Assembly (NCBI GenBank): GCA_002162755.1
Contig: MAAS01000004.1
Location: 1-64,000 of the forward strand
Length of the DNA stretch: 64,000 nucleotides
From: Gammaproteobacteria bacterium 50_400_T64
GTDB taxonomy: Bacteria > Pseudomonadota > Gammaproteobacteria > Pseudomonadales > Porticoccaceae
Reading direction: 5' to 3'
The notes beneath the pieces were generated by a model. That model saw only the letters and a program-made list of their open reading frames with translations, did no database searches and had not been told where the DNA came from. The translations under genes were made by a program, and so were the position numbers. Below, one piece after another: positions 54,013 through 63,118 of this stretch (position 1 is its first letter; the number at the start of each line of letters is the position of its first letter).

Positions 54013-54318
54013 TTATTCACCGCCGAGGCATTCAGGCGGGGCTGGCACCTCTCCTTTTTGCGCCCAGTACTCAGGTGTAAAGGCATGAATAGCCAGAGCA
54101 TGCACCCCGGAGGCCAACTCTTCAGCCAGCAGCTGATACACCCGCTGATGGCATTGCACGGCCCGTAGGCCTTCAAAGCTATCAGCCACGACAATAATGT
54201 CGAAATGGGTTTCGGCATTTTCCGGTACCGCATGCATATGGCTGATATTGTCGACTTGCAAATGCGTTGGTGATAAACCCATACGCAATTTATCGATAAT
54301 AGTTTCCTGCACACTCAT
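54013..54318 (-). CDS. BolA family protein
   Basis: This 101-residue protein shows the BolA fold: DKLRMGLSPTHLQVDNISHMHAVPENAETHFDIIVVADSFEGLRAVQCHQRVYQLLAEELASGVHALAIHAFTPEYW. His in the HMHA and ALAIHAFTP segments are the usual glutaredoxin/Fe-S interface. BolA proteins regulate cell shape and iron-sulfur handling. It lies 23 bases downstream of oadB. Confidence 0.92.
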   Translation of the reverse strand: MSVQETIIDKLRMGLSPTHLQVDNISHMHAVPENAETHFDIIVVADSFEGLRAVQCHQRVYQLLAEELASGVHALAIHAFTPEYWAQKGEVPAPPECLGGE

Positions 54319-54341
54319 CTATAAATTCCAAATTTCTGGAT

Positions 54342-55514
54342 TCAAAATCCGCTAACCATAGAAATCATCACGCCCGCCGCAACCGCCGAACCGATAACAC
54401 CGGCCACGTTTGGCCCCATGGCATGCATCAACAAAAAGTTTTGCGGGTTGGCCTCAAGGCCAATTTTATTCGACACTCGCGCCGCCATTGGCACTGCCGA
54501 AACACCAGCAGAACCAATTAAAGGATTAATTGGTGTTTCGCTAAAGCGATTCATCAACTTGGCCATTAACACGCCCGCTGCAGTGCCAATGCAAAATGCC
54601 AGAGCACCAAGAGAGAGAATACCCAGGGTTTCCCAGTTGAGGAATTTATCGGCGCTCATTTTCGAGCCAACGGCGAGACCAAGAAAAATGGTAACAATAT
54701 TAATCAGGGCGTTTTGCGTAGTATCACTCAAGCGATCAACCACACCGCATTCACGCATTAAATTACCGAAGCAAAACATTCCCAACAGGGGCGCTGCACT
54801 GGGTAACAACATGGCAACCAGACCTAATAACATCATCGGGAAAACAATTTTCTCCCGTGTTGATACGGGACGCAATTGCACCATTTCAATTTTACGCTCA
54901 GCCTCAGTGGTCAGCGCGCGCATTATCGGCGGCTGAATAATCGGCACCAGCGCCATATAAGAGTAGGCAGCAACCGCCACAGCACCGAGTAAATCCGGCG
55001 CCAATTTACTGGTGACAAAAATAGCCGTCGGCCCATCGGCACCGCCGATAATGCCGATTGATGCCGCATCGCGAATGGAGAAGTCGAGAATACCCAAACT
55101 ACTCAGGCCCACTGCGCCCATCACCGTCACAAAAATACCTACCTGAGCAGCGGCACCGAGTAATAGCGTTTTGGGGTTCGCTAACAAGGGGCCAAAATCA
55201 GTCATTGCACCGACCCCCATAAAAATAATCAGCGGGAACATACCCGAGGCGATACCGACGTTGTAGATGTAATACATCAAACCACCGGGGGATTCGAGGT
55301 GACCCATCGCATCGTAAATGGGTGCAGCTTCGAAACCAGCACCGGGGATATTCACCAGAATGGTGCCAAAGCCAATAGGTACTAATAACAGAGGCTCAAA
55401 ACCTTTACGGATGGCTAAAAACAGCAGGGTAAAGCCCACGGCCATCATCACAACTGTGCCTGCGTCAACCTGTGCCAGGCCGGATTCAGTCCAGAGTTTT
55501 AATATTTGTTCCAT
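54342..55514 (-). CDS. oadB: Sodium-pumping decarboxylase beta subunit
   Basis: The product has 390 residues, an integral membrane protein with nine or more hydrophobic segments. The conserved [21 protein letters not shown] (Asp is the Na+/H+ site) and [48 protein letters not shown] define OadB. It decarboxylates carboxybiotin on OadA and moves Na+ out across the inner membrane. It lies 15 bases downstream of oadA. Confidence 0.95.
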   Translation of the reverse strand: MEQILKLWTESGLAQVDAGTVVMMAVGFTLLFLAIRKGFEPLLLVPIGFGTILVNIPGAGFEAAPIYDAMGHLESPGGLMYYIYNVGIASGMFPLIIFMGVGAMTDFGPLLANPKTLLLGAAAQVGIFVTVMGAVGLSSLGILDFSIRDAASIGIIGGADGPTAIFVTSKLAPDLLGAVAVAAYSYMALVPIIQPPIMRALTTEAERKIEMVQLRPVSTREKIVFPMMLLGLVAMLLPSAAPLLGMFCFGNLMRECGVVDRLSDTTQNALINIVTIFLGLAVGSKMSADKFLNWETLGILSLGALAFCIGTAAGVLMAKLMNRFSETPINPLIGSAGVSAVPMAARVSNKIGLEANPQNFLLMHAMGPNVAGVIGSAVAAGVMISMVSGF

Positions 55515-55529
55515 GATTTACTCCGCAGG

Positions 55530-57314
55530 CTAAATGAGTGTGACCAGAGGATCGCCAACACTGATGGCATCGCCCTCCTTCACCAGCACGTCACCGATGG
55601 TGCCCGCTCGCGCAGCACTCACGGCAGTTTCCATCTTCATCGCCTCGAGAATAATCAGGTTGTCACCTTCGACCACTTGCTGACCAGGGCTAACCAGAAC
55701 TTTGAAAATATTACCCGCTAGTGGCGCCGCAACTGGCTCACCGCCACCGACGGGGCCTGCTGCTGCACCAACCCCGGGGGCAGTACCACCCGTGGGCACA
55801 ATAGCAGACACATCACCGCCATTACTCACGGCTACTGTGTAATCACGACCCTCAACCGTCACGGTATAAATTTCTTCGCCGTTATCGTTAGTGACAACAC
55901 CTCCCTCTTTACCCGTGGGCACCGGCTCAAAGGCCGAGGGGTTATCGCGGTTTTCAAGAAACTTCAAACCGATTTGCGGGAACAGTGCATAGGTCAGCAC
56001 GTCATCAATTTTTTGCTCACCCTGCTTTAAGGTGATGTTTTTTTCTTTCGCTTCGCCATCCAGTTCAGCGATCAACTTGTCCAGCTCGGCGGGAATTAAA
56101 TCCGCAGGGCGTACCGTAATCGCTTCCGCGCCATCCAGTACTTTGGCTTGCAGCTCGGCATTCACGGCAGCCGGTGTGGCACCGTACTCACCTTTGAGAA
56201 CACCTGCCGTCTCTTTAGTAATCGTTTTATAACGCTCGCCGGTAAGGATATTGATCACCGACTGGGTACCAACGATTTGCGAGGTTGGCGTCACCAGCGG
56301 CAGAAAACCGAGGTCTTCTCTGACCCGAGGAATTTCAGCGAGCACTTCGTCGAACTTATCGATAGCGCCCTGCTCGTGTAACTGGCTTTCCATATTGGTG
56401 AGCATACCGCCAGGGACCTGGGCGACAAGAATACGAGAATCGACACCTTTCAAAGAACCTTCAAATTTGGCGTATTTCTTTCTGACTTCGCGGAAATACG
56501 CGGCGATTTCTTCCAGCAAACCCATATCGAGGCCGGTATCGCGCTCGGTGCCATCGAGAATGGCCACTAATGCTTCAGTAGGCGAATGACCATAGGTCAT
56601 CGACATTGATGAAATGGCGGTGTCGACATTATCAATACCGGCTTCAATACACTTCAAATAGGTCGCCGTCGACATGCCTGTGGTGGCATGGCTTTGAATA
56701 TGGATGGGGATATTGACCGCTTTTTTGAGCTTGCTGACCAGCTCAAAGCCCGTATAGGGCGTTAACAAACCGGCCATATCTTTAATGCAGATAGAGTCGG
56801 CCTGCATGTCTTCCAGCTCGCGGGCCATATCCACCCACAGGTCGATGCTGTGTACCGGGCTAACGGTATAAGAGATCGTGCCCTGAGCATGTTTACCGAC
56901 ATTCTTTACGGCCTGCAGAGCAGTGCGTAAATTGCGCACATCGTTCATGGCATCAAATACGCGGAAAACATCGACACCGTTGATGGCGGCGCGCTCGACA
57001 AATTTCGTCACCACGTCATCGGCATAATGACGATAACCGAGAATATTCTGCCCACGGAAGAGCATTTGCTGGGGCGTGTTCGGCATCGCCTTTTTCAGCT
57101 CGCGGATGCGATCCCAGGGGTCTTCACCCAAATAGCGTATGCACGAATCAAAGGTCGCTCCGCCCCAGGTTTCCAGTGACCAGAAGCCGACTTTGTCGAG
57201 CTTCTCGGCGATGGGCAACATATCGTCAATACGCAAACGCGTGGCGAAGAGGGATTGGTGCGCATCACGCAACACAACATCGGTAATCCCAAGGGCTTTT
57301 TTCTGCTCTACCAT
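55530..57314 (-). CDS. oadA: Oxaloacetate decarboxylase alpha subunit (biotin carrying)
   Basis: The product has 594 residues. N-terminal carboxyltransferase TIM barrel: [55 protein letters not shown] and [17 protein letters not shown] middle PYC_OADA domain follows, and a Pro/Gly-rich linker leads to the biotinyl domain with Lys560 in EAMKMET. It moves CO2 from oxaloacetate to biotin for OadB. Lies between oadG and oadB, the usual order. Confidence 0.95.
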   Translation of the reverse strand: MVEQKKALGITDVVLRDAHQSLFATRLRIDDMLPIAEKLDKVGFWSLETWGGATFDSCIRYLGEDPWDRIRELKKAMPNTPQQMLFRGQNILGYRHYADDVVTKFVERAAINGVDVFRVFDAMNDVRNLRTALQAVKNVGKHAQGTISYTVSPVHSIDLWVDMARELEDMQADSICIKDMAGLLTPYTGFELVSKLKKAVNIPIHIQSHATTGMSTATYLKCIEAGIDNVDTAISSMSMTYGHSPTEALVAILDGTERDTGLDMGLLEEIAAYFREVRKKYAKFEGSLKGVDSRILVAQVPGGMLTNMESQLHEQGAIDKFDEVLAEIPRVREDLGFLPLVTPTSQIVGTQSVINILTGERYKTITKETAGVLKGEYGATPAAVNAELQAKVLDGAEAITVRPADLIPAELDKLIAELDGEAKEKNITLKQGEQKIDDVLTYALFPQIGLKFLENRDNPSAFEPVPTGKEGGVVTNDNGEEIYTVTVEGRDYTVAVSNGGDVSAIVPTGGTAPGVGAAAGPVGGGEPVAAPLAGNIFKVLVSPGQQVVEGDNLIILEAMKMETAVSAARAGTIGDVLVKEGDAISVGDPLVTLI

Positions 57315-57385
57315 TAATTCATTCTCAACTGTTTAAACGACGGAGCTGCGATTGAACACAGCGCGTTATTGATAAATATTAAGGA

Positions 57386-57628
57386 CTACTTCCCGCGATG
57401 CTTGTCGATTGCCGCCTGTATAACAGCCTGCAAGCGCGGTTCGACGACTGCAGCTGCAGCCGGAGCCATCCGCACGACCGCTTCGGGCTGTACGGGCTCG
57501 GGGAAAAACCGTGTAATTATCAGGGACATAAGATGGATAGCACCGACCAATAAGATCAAAAATGCGAATACCGTGCCCATGCCATAGAGCATCAGATCGA
57601 CGCCCTGTTGAAATAAATCGACTTCCAT
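57386..57628 (-). CDS. oadG: Sodium-pumping decarboxylase gamma subunit
   Basis: This 80-residue protein has one transmembrane helix (about 12-35: DLMLYGMGTVFAFLILLVGAIHLMSLIITRFF) followed by a Pro/Ala-rich tail ending IQAAIDKHRGK. This is the OadG form, which anchors OadA to OadB and binds zinc. It is first in the oadGAB operon, 71 bases before oadA. Confidence 0.9.
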   Translation of the reverse strand: MEVDLFQQGVDLMLYGMGTVFAFLILLVGAIHLMSLIITRFFPEPVQPEAVVRMAPAAAAVVEPRLQAVIQAAIDKHRGK

Positions 57629-58133
57629 AAACTTACCCTTTGTCTCTCGGTGTACAGCCTTTCACAGCCATTGTCATATTCCGTTAACGAACAGAACTCA
57701 ATAGTCTGCGGGCTGGCAAACCTCTAGCAACCAGTAGCTGCTAACTTAAGAATCCCACAACTGAGGAATTGTAAGCGATCCCCCGCTGCGGGGCAAAGTG
57801 AGTTTACGGCTCAGCCTGCTCTCTGCGATAGGAAGGCGGGATAAACACGAATCAAAAGGAATAAGATGACCCTATATAGTCACTTTTTCTAACTTCCTTC
57901 ACCAATTGTTCTAGTGCTATAGTGAATTGAAATTGACAAAGGGCATAGATGTCAGCAACGAATTTTTATTCGAGATGCGAGCTTCTAAAGATAAACTGCC
58001 CAAAAAAATTATAAATAAGATACGTTCAATTTAAAGAACAACGGCCTGCTTAATCCACTATAAAAATCAGTAGCTCGCCACATTTCCCACCTTGAACGCT
58101 ATCCCACAGTTTCTACCTTAGGAGAGTTCAACC
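57629..58133. other. Intergenic region between oadG and the amidohydrolase gene
   Basis: About 500 bases between divergent genes, without a plausible open frame. It contains a perfect GC palindrome (CCCCGC-T-GCGGGG, 57781-57793) and a TTGACA at 57933-57938 with no convincing -10 at 16-18 bases. The promoters for both flanking operons must lie here, but I cannot place them. AGGAG precedes the amidohydrolase ATG. Confidence 0.5.
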
Positions 58134-59906
58134 ATGTCCGACGTTTACGATATTCACATCAAAGGCGGCACGGTTGTCGATGGCACTCGTGCCCCACGAC
58201 GCATAGCCGATGTCTGGATCAAAGATGGCAAAATTGCTCAAATCGGCGGTAAAGCCCCCGGTGCGGCGAAAGAGGTAATCGACGCCACCGGCAAAATCGT
58301 TTGCCCCGGCTTTGTCGATCTGCACACCCACTACGATGCACAAATCCACTGGGATCCCTACTGCACCATTTCTGGCTGGCACGGTGTGACTACCGTGGTA
58401 CTAGGCAACTGTGGTTTCGGTTTTGCCCCGGTCAAACCCGAGTATCAGGAGCGCTCGCTGCTGACCATGACCCGCACCGAAGCCATTCCCTACGACTGTA
58501 TGAAAGAAGGCATGCCCTTTACCTGGGAAACCATCCCCGAGTACCTCGACTCACTCGATGCCAAGCCCAAGGGCATCAACTGCGTACACTATATGCCCAC
58601 CGCCTCTCTGCTGACCTATGTGATGGGCCTTGAAGCAGCGAAAACCCGTGAAGCCAACCCCACTGAGCGCAAAGAGCTAAAACGCCTGCTCGACGAAGGC
58701 ATGGATGCGGGTCTCGTGGGCTTTTCTATTCAGCGCCTCGGTGAAAACTCCACCCAGGCCGATTTCGATGGCACCCCTATGGTGACCGACACCATGACTG
58801 ATGCCGAAGTACTCAACCTCGCCGAGGTTCTGCACGAGCGCGGCGACGGCAATGTGCAAATCACCCAGGCCACCGGCGATATTAAAACCGATATGCAGTT
58901 TCTCGAAACCCTGGCGGCGGCTACTGGCCGACCCGTATTACACAACGCCATCGCCCCTACGCGTAAGAATGCGCGCGTTCACCGCCGCAGCCTCGACTGG
59001 CTCAACAATGCCCGCGACAAAGGCCTGCAGATTTATGGTCAGGCCGGCACCGTGCGCACTGGCTTTTGCTTTACCCTCGAGCACTGGAATCTCTACGATG
59101 CCAGCCCCGCATGGCGCAAACTAACTACCGGCACCAAAGCAGAAAAGCTCGAGAAGTTAAAAGATCCTGAGTTGCGCGAGGCCATCATCGCCGAAACCGA
59201 AGAGGCCGATCGACGTCTACAGGTGATTCAGGCCGGTGTTGGCGGCGCGGTTCCTCTGTTGCAAGTGCAAGATGTTCACGGCACCCAGTCACTGGAGAAA
59301 TACGTCGGCAAAACTCTCGCCCAAATTGGTGAAGAAGAGGGCAAGCACCCGATTCACGTGATGCTCGATCTGTCCCTCGAAGGCGACCTCAACGTCCACT
59401 TTCTCGGCCCAGACCGCGGCTTTAACGCTGACTTTATGGCGGAAATCATCAACGACAACGCCTACACCATCCCCGGTGTTTCCGACGGCGGCGCTCACAC
59501 CAAATTCTTCACCGGCGGCGCTTACACCACGGACTTTCTGAAGTGGTTAGTGCGCGATGAAGAAAAGATTACCCTGGAAGAAGCCCACTACCGTCTTGCT
59601 GCCCTGCCCGCTCAGGCAGTCGGCTTGAAAGAGCGCGGCGTACTGCGTGAAGGCTGGGCTGCCGATGTCGTGGTTTACGACATCAATGCCCTCGGTGACG
59701 GTGACGAATGGATCGGTGAAATCGTCCACGATTTGCCCGCTGGCGAATGGCGTCGCATTAAACGCGCCGAAGGCTATCAGGCCATCATCGTCAACGGTGA
59801 AATCACTTTTGATAACGGCGAATGCACAGGAGCCACCCCCGGTGAGCTACTGCGTAATGGCCGGGGCAAAAGTTCCGCCAAGATTGCTGCAGAAAGAGCC
59901 GCTTAA
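58134..59906 (+). CDS. N-acyl-D-amino-acid deacylase-like amidohydrolase
   Basis: The product has 590 residues of the D-aminoacylase group of amidohydrolases: a small beta domain, then GFVDLHTHYDAQIHWDP (metal ligands His64 and His66), GVTTVVLGNCGFGFAP (Cys93, a metal ligand in D-aminoacylase), GVSDGGAHTKFF carrying the conserved Asp, and a C-terminal GWAADVVVYDINAL. It would hydrolyse an N-acyl or cyclic amide bond in the cytoplasm. Length exceeds the classic 480-residue enzyme, as in the broad family found in marine bacteria. Natural substrate unknown. Confidence 0.88.
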   Translation: MSDVYDIHIKGGTVVDGTRAPRRIADVWIKDGKIAQIGGKAPGAAKEVIDATGKIVCPGFVDLHTHYDAQIHWDPYCTISGWHGVTTVVLGNCGFGFAPVKPEYQERSLLTMTRTEAIPYDCMKEGMPFTWETIPEYLDSLDAKPKGINCVHYMPTASLLTYVMGLEAAKTREANPTERKELKRLLDEGMDAGLVGFSIQRLGENSTQADFDGTPMVTDTMTDAEVLNLAEVLHERGDGNVQITQATGDIKTDMQFLETLAAATGRPVLHNAIAPTRKNARVHRRSLDWLNNARDKGLQIYGQAGTVRTGFCFTLEHWNLYDASPAWRKLTTGTKAEKLEKLKDPELREAIIAETEEADRRLQVIQAGVGGAVPLLQVQDVHGTQSLEKYVGKTLAQIGEEEGKHPIHVMLDLSLEGDLNVHFLGPDRGFNADFMAEIINDNAYTIPGVSDGGAHTKFFTGGAYTTDFLKWLVRDEEKITLEEAHYRLAALPAQAVGLKERGVLREGWAADVVVYDINALGDGDEWIGEIVHDLPAGEWRRIKRAEGYQAIIVNGEITFDNGECTGATPGELLRNGRGKSSAKIAAERAA

Positions 59907-59925
59907 CCCCCGTTATTCGGCACAC

Positions 59926-59954
59926 AACCAGCCCGCACCTTGTGCGGGCTGGTT
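59926..59954 (+). terminator. Rho-independent terminator after the amidohydrolase gene
   Basis: A 13-bp perfect stem (begins AACCAGCCCGCAC) with a 3-base loop is followed by GTTT. It lies 20 bases past the stop. Confidence 0.85.
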
Positions 59955-60218
59955 GTTTCTACACCGTGAAAACTCATAGACCAGCCTCACCGTTACCTTA
60001 ACCAGCCCTAGTCAGGTGATACGCCCAAACTTAAAGTAAAACCACGCTGAACGTCGCATAGACCAAAGAGCCTGAATACCCTCAACCAACTGACAACAAA
60101 CCCTTCGGGTGGCAAGTCTTTTCCTCTGGGCGGACAACACCTGCCGTCTAAAAATAAAGACAGTAAACCTCCTCTCCCGTATGGCTTGGTGATCGTGCCC
60201 GGCCTTAGCGAATAAAAC

Positions 60219-60233
60219 TGGCATCAATATTGC
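60219..60233 (+). promoter_or_regulatory. Candidate sigma-54 promoter of the unknown gene at 60297
   Basis: TGGCATC, four bases, TTGC: exact -24/-12 spacing with TGGCA and TTGC intact. It lies about 65 bases before the ATG at 60297, leaving a leader of about 50 bases. The rest of the 59955-60296 gap shows no gene. Confidence 0.5.
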
Positions 60234-60296
60234 GAGGACAGGGTTCTATATAGAGCAAGGCCCGCAGCCAAACTCGCGCTAACGAAGGGAATCAAT

Positions 60297-61076
60297 ATGC
60301 AGATCAACAGCTACCAGGCGATTACAGCCATTTCGACGTCCTATCCGGGCCACTCGCAAAACCAGGCGGCCAATGAAAGCGCGAGCGTATCGGACGCAAA
60401 CAACGCCAAACACGATCGCGTCACCCTGTCTGATCGCGCCTTAAAATTCATGGGAAATTTTCAGATGAGCGAACAGGATATTACTGGCTTCAAGAATATC
60501 CTCGGAGAGGCCATCGATGTTAATGCCTATTCAGACCCGAAAAGCTATCTTGCCAGCCTATCCACTGGTGACAGAGAAATTCTGCGCAAGAGCCACGGTT
60601 TGGCTAAACCAATCAATGTCGCCACACTCAGCCACGAAGGTGCCTACAACCTACTCCTGCCACCCACCGAAGCAAAGGACCTCGATAACAACGGCCTGAC
60701 AACAGTGGGGAGCGCTCAAACCTTTCAATATCCGCCAGTGAACGCGCCGGCAAATGTTCATGCCGCCTGGGCAGAAGCCACCAAAGATATGAGCGACGGG
60801 GAGCGCCTATTATTTCAGGGAAACTTCATGGTAACGAATATTGAGGCGAACCTGCGTTTTGATAGTGCGGGTAACCCAATCGGCATCTACGAGCCCAACG
60901 ACCCGGAATACACCAACCCCTGGGCTGACAAAAATTTCAGCTACCGGGGTGAAGCTGAGAAATTTTTAGCCCGTTTAGATGATGTTAAAAATCAAATACC
61001 CAGCGATCAATATGAGCACCGAAAAGAGCAGCTCAACGCCCTGCTAAATGCACTGGATAAATACCATGTAGCATAG
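60297..61076 (+). CDS. Unknown soluble protein, possibly RpoN-controlled
   Basis: The product has 259 residues with no signal peptide or membrane segment. A Ser/Asn/Ala-rich N-terminus (about 1-40) is followed by HDRVTLSDRALKFMGNF, and a helical middle (NILGEAIDVNAYSDPKSYLASLSTGDREILRKSHGL). The C-terminus is a charged helix (EAEKFLARLDDVKNQIPSDQYEHRKEQLNALLNALDKYHVA). The DxVTLSxxA motif resembles short segments in flagellar and type III-associated proteins, but this is weak. I do not recognise the family. The sigma-54-like promoter supports expression with motility or nitrogen/carbon stress genes. Confidence 0.75.
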   Translation: MQINSYQAITAISTSYPGHSQNQAANESASVSDANNAKHDRVTLSDRALKFMGNFQMSEQDITGFKNILGEAIDVNAYSDPKSYLASLSTGDREILRKSHGLAKPINVATLSHEGAYNLLLPPTEAKDLDNNGLTTVGSAQTFQYPPVNAPANVHAAWAEATKDMSDGERLLFQGNFMVTNIEANLRFDSAGNPIGIYEPNDPEYTNPWADKNFSYRGEAEKFLARLDDVKNQIPSDQYEHRKEQLNALLNALDKYHVA

Positions 61077-61139
61077 GAAAGCATAGGGTGGAACGATAAA
61101 GACTGCAGTCAACGAGTCATCGTTACGCTATGCGCTGGC

Positions 61140-61779
61140 GTGAGCTTAAATAACGCGATGCCTTTCTCACTTAAAGCACCCGCCATCAAACGCTCTTTTA
61201 ATCTCGATGATTTTCGCCAGCAGGCCAAACGTAAATTACCCGCCCCGCTATTTCACTCTATTGATGACGGTGCCGATGACGAAATCACCCGCATCAACAA
61301 TACCGAGGCCTTTAATAAATACGAAATTGTGCCGCGCTGTCTCGAAGATGTCACCACCATCACTATGAAAACCAAAGTGCTGGGCTGCGAACTCGACTGG
61401 CCAGTATTGATGTCACCCACCGGCATGTCGCGTTTTTTCCATCACGAAGGCGAGCGCGCCGTCGCCCGGGCTGCAGCACAATCCGGCACGATGTATTCAC
61501 TATCGACCGTGGCCACCACCATTGAAAATGTCGCCGCTGCAACCAGCGGCCCGAAAATGTTTCAGCTCTACGTACTGCGTGACAATGCCATTAATGGCCA
61601 TGGGCGCGACCGCCTGCATGATGGGGCGGCCCTACCTTTACGGACTTGCTGCGGGCGGCCAGGCCGGGATTGAACGGGTATTGAGCTTACTAAAGAGTGA
61701 AATTGAGCGAGATATGATTTTGTCCGGGCGACCCGACATTAAACAATTAGACCGTAGTTTTATTCGCGGTCTAATTTAA
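61140..61779 (+). pseudogene. Decayed FMN-dependent alpha-hydroxy-acid oxidase/dehydrogenase (LldD-like)
   Basis: Only both ends of an approximately 380-residue enzyme remain. The first frame (61140-61590) gives the N-terminal part through PVLMSPTGMSRFFHHEGERAVARAAAQSGTMYSLSTVATTIENVA and FQLYVLRD. From about 61595 the homology jumps to the other frame with GATACMMGRPYLYGLAAGGQAGIERVLSLLKSEIERDM and LDRSFIRGL, the C-terminus. About 160 middle codons, including the catalytic His region, are missing and the frames disagree. The product cannot be active. Confidence 0.85.
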
Positions 61780-61847
61780 TCAGGCAAGCCACAAAGAACT
61801 AGTCGTACGGGCCTACTCTACAGGGCTTTCCTCCCAGGAATAGCCGA

Positions 61848-62123
61848 TTAAGCCAGATGCTTGTCGAGGGTTTCCTTCACTTCTTCTTCAATAGTGCCAC
61901 GGAAAACCGAGGCCAAAAAATTCAGATTTATATCGATCAAAATATCGCTATCACTGCAATCGATACGCGCCTTCACCCCCGTATACGTGTAATGCACCGT
62001 ATCGCCCTGCCAGCGATACCGACCACCGATACGTTGGGTCAAGTTCTGCGCTAACTGCTCCGCCTTTTGCTTAATATCATCCAGCGGTAGCTGGTGTGAA
62101 CGTCGTATATTAATCGTCGCCAA
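61848..62123 (-). CDS. Polyhydroxyalkanoic acid system family protein
   Basis: This 91-residue protein matches the small PHA-system family: MATINIRRSHQLPLDDIKQKAEQLAQNLTQRIGGRYRWQGDTVHYTYTGVKARIDCSDSDILIDINLNFLASVFRGTIEEEVKETLDKHL. Members occur near PHA genes and are annotated as granule-associated, but the function is not established. No PHA synthase is in the window. Confidence 0.85.
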   Translation of the reverse strand: MATINIRRSHQLPLDDIKQKAEQLAQNLTQRIGGRYRWQGDTVHYTYTGVKARIDCSDSDILIDINLNFLASVFRGTIEEEVKETLDKHLA

Positions 62124-62279
62124 AAATAATTCTCCCCAGGCAGAAAGCCAACATATTTAACTAGCGCCATTATTACAGAATAAGCCGCCATCGGTGCGAA
62201 GCTCTTACAAAGACATTATAATTAGCGCTCTATTCAGCGCCTATCCCAACAACGACCCAGTAATTATCCGGAGCTATCC

Positions 62280-62912
62280 TTGCCACCTACCCCCTTACCC
62301 TCAAATTCAGATAGTGCCGAAGACTCGACAGATCAGAACGGTACTGTAGAAACAACAAGCAATTCCGGCCTGCCAATCGCCAGGCCACTACGGCGCATCG
62401 CGGCACTGGTGTACGACATTTTCTTACTCGCCGCCATCAGCATTGCTTACGCGACCATTTTCTTTCTTATTCAAGTTTTCGCAGACGGTAACGCGGCAAC
62501 GCAAGTGTTAACCGAAGGCAACGAAAGCACCCGACTAGAATATGAAGGCCCCTTGCGCTACCTCTTCCTTTTCGGTTGGTGGCTTTGTCTCGCACTGTTT
62601 TATAGCCAGTGCTGGCGGCGCACTGGCCAAACCCTGGGCATGAAAACCTGGCATATTTGCCTGGAACAGCTTGATGATTCACGTCCCGGCACAAGCCCAT
62701 TCGCAAGCTGGCGACAATGCTGGATTCGCAGCTTGCTCGCACCGCCTGCCCTACTATGCGGCGGACTTTCTTATTGCTATTGCCTCTTCAATCGCGAAGG
62801 CCATTGCCTGCACGATATCTGGAGTCATACACGGGTTGTGGTTTTACCAAAAGAAAAAACGCGCAAACAGCTTAATAAAGAGGCTGCCGAGGCAAGAAAT
62901 AAAGAGTCTTAA
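62280..62912 (+). CDS. RDD family membrane protein
   Basis: The product has 210 residues. After a polar N-terminus, the RDD domain begins at RPLRRIAALVYDIFLLAAISIAYATIFFLIQV, then RYLFLFGWWLCLALFYSQCWRRTGQTLGMKTWHICL and CWIRSLLAPPALLCGGLSYCYCLFNREGHCLHDIWSHTRVVVLPKE. RDD proteins are small membrane proteins of largely unknown, possibly transport, function. Start is TTG at 62280 with GGAG upstream. Copy B of the dispersed element begins at its stop codon. Confidence 0.85.
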   Translation: MPPTPLPSNSDSAEDSTDQNGTVETTSNSGLPIARPLRRIAALVYDIFLLAAISIAYATIFFLIQVFADGNAATQVLTEGNESTRLEYEGPLRYLFLFGWWLCLALFYSQCWRRTGQTLGMKTWHICLEQLDDSRPGTSPFASWRQCWIRSLLAPPALLCGGLSYCYCLFNREGHCLHDIWSHTRVVVLPKEKTRKQLNKEAAEARNKES

Positions 62913-63118
62913 CAGCTTGTTGAAATTCGCGGAGCCGAGCCAGATGCAAGGCAAAACCAAATGGAAAATCTCGTGAGGCCTACTTCCGGTACTCGTGTAA
63001 ATGAACAGAGCCTGCCCCGTGAAACGCTCTAGGTACAAAGTGCTTTGGATACTTTGAGCTCGGTTTCACCAAAAGTAGGCGCTTTAAGCGACGCCGTAAG
63101 TAGAAATCCGACTGCCTG
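62911..63118. repeat. Dispersed intergenic element, copy B (short form)
   Basis: This stretch fills the gap between the RDD gene and lptG. It shares the left block (62911-62968) and the right block (62971-63105) of copy A at 40349-40679 and lacks the central 105 bases of that copy. The two copies differ by many scattered substitutions, so they are old. It abuts the stop codons on both sides. Confidence 0.7.

Noticed and set aside
57933-57961. TTGACA as promoter of the amidohydrolase gene
   Set aside because: No -10 element at the right spacing.
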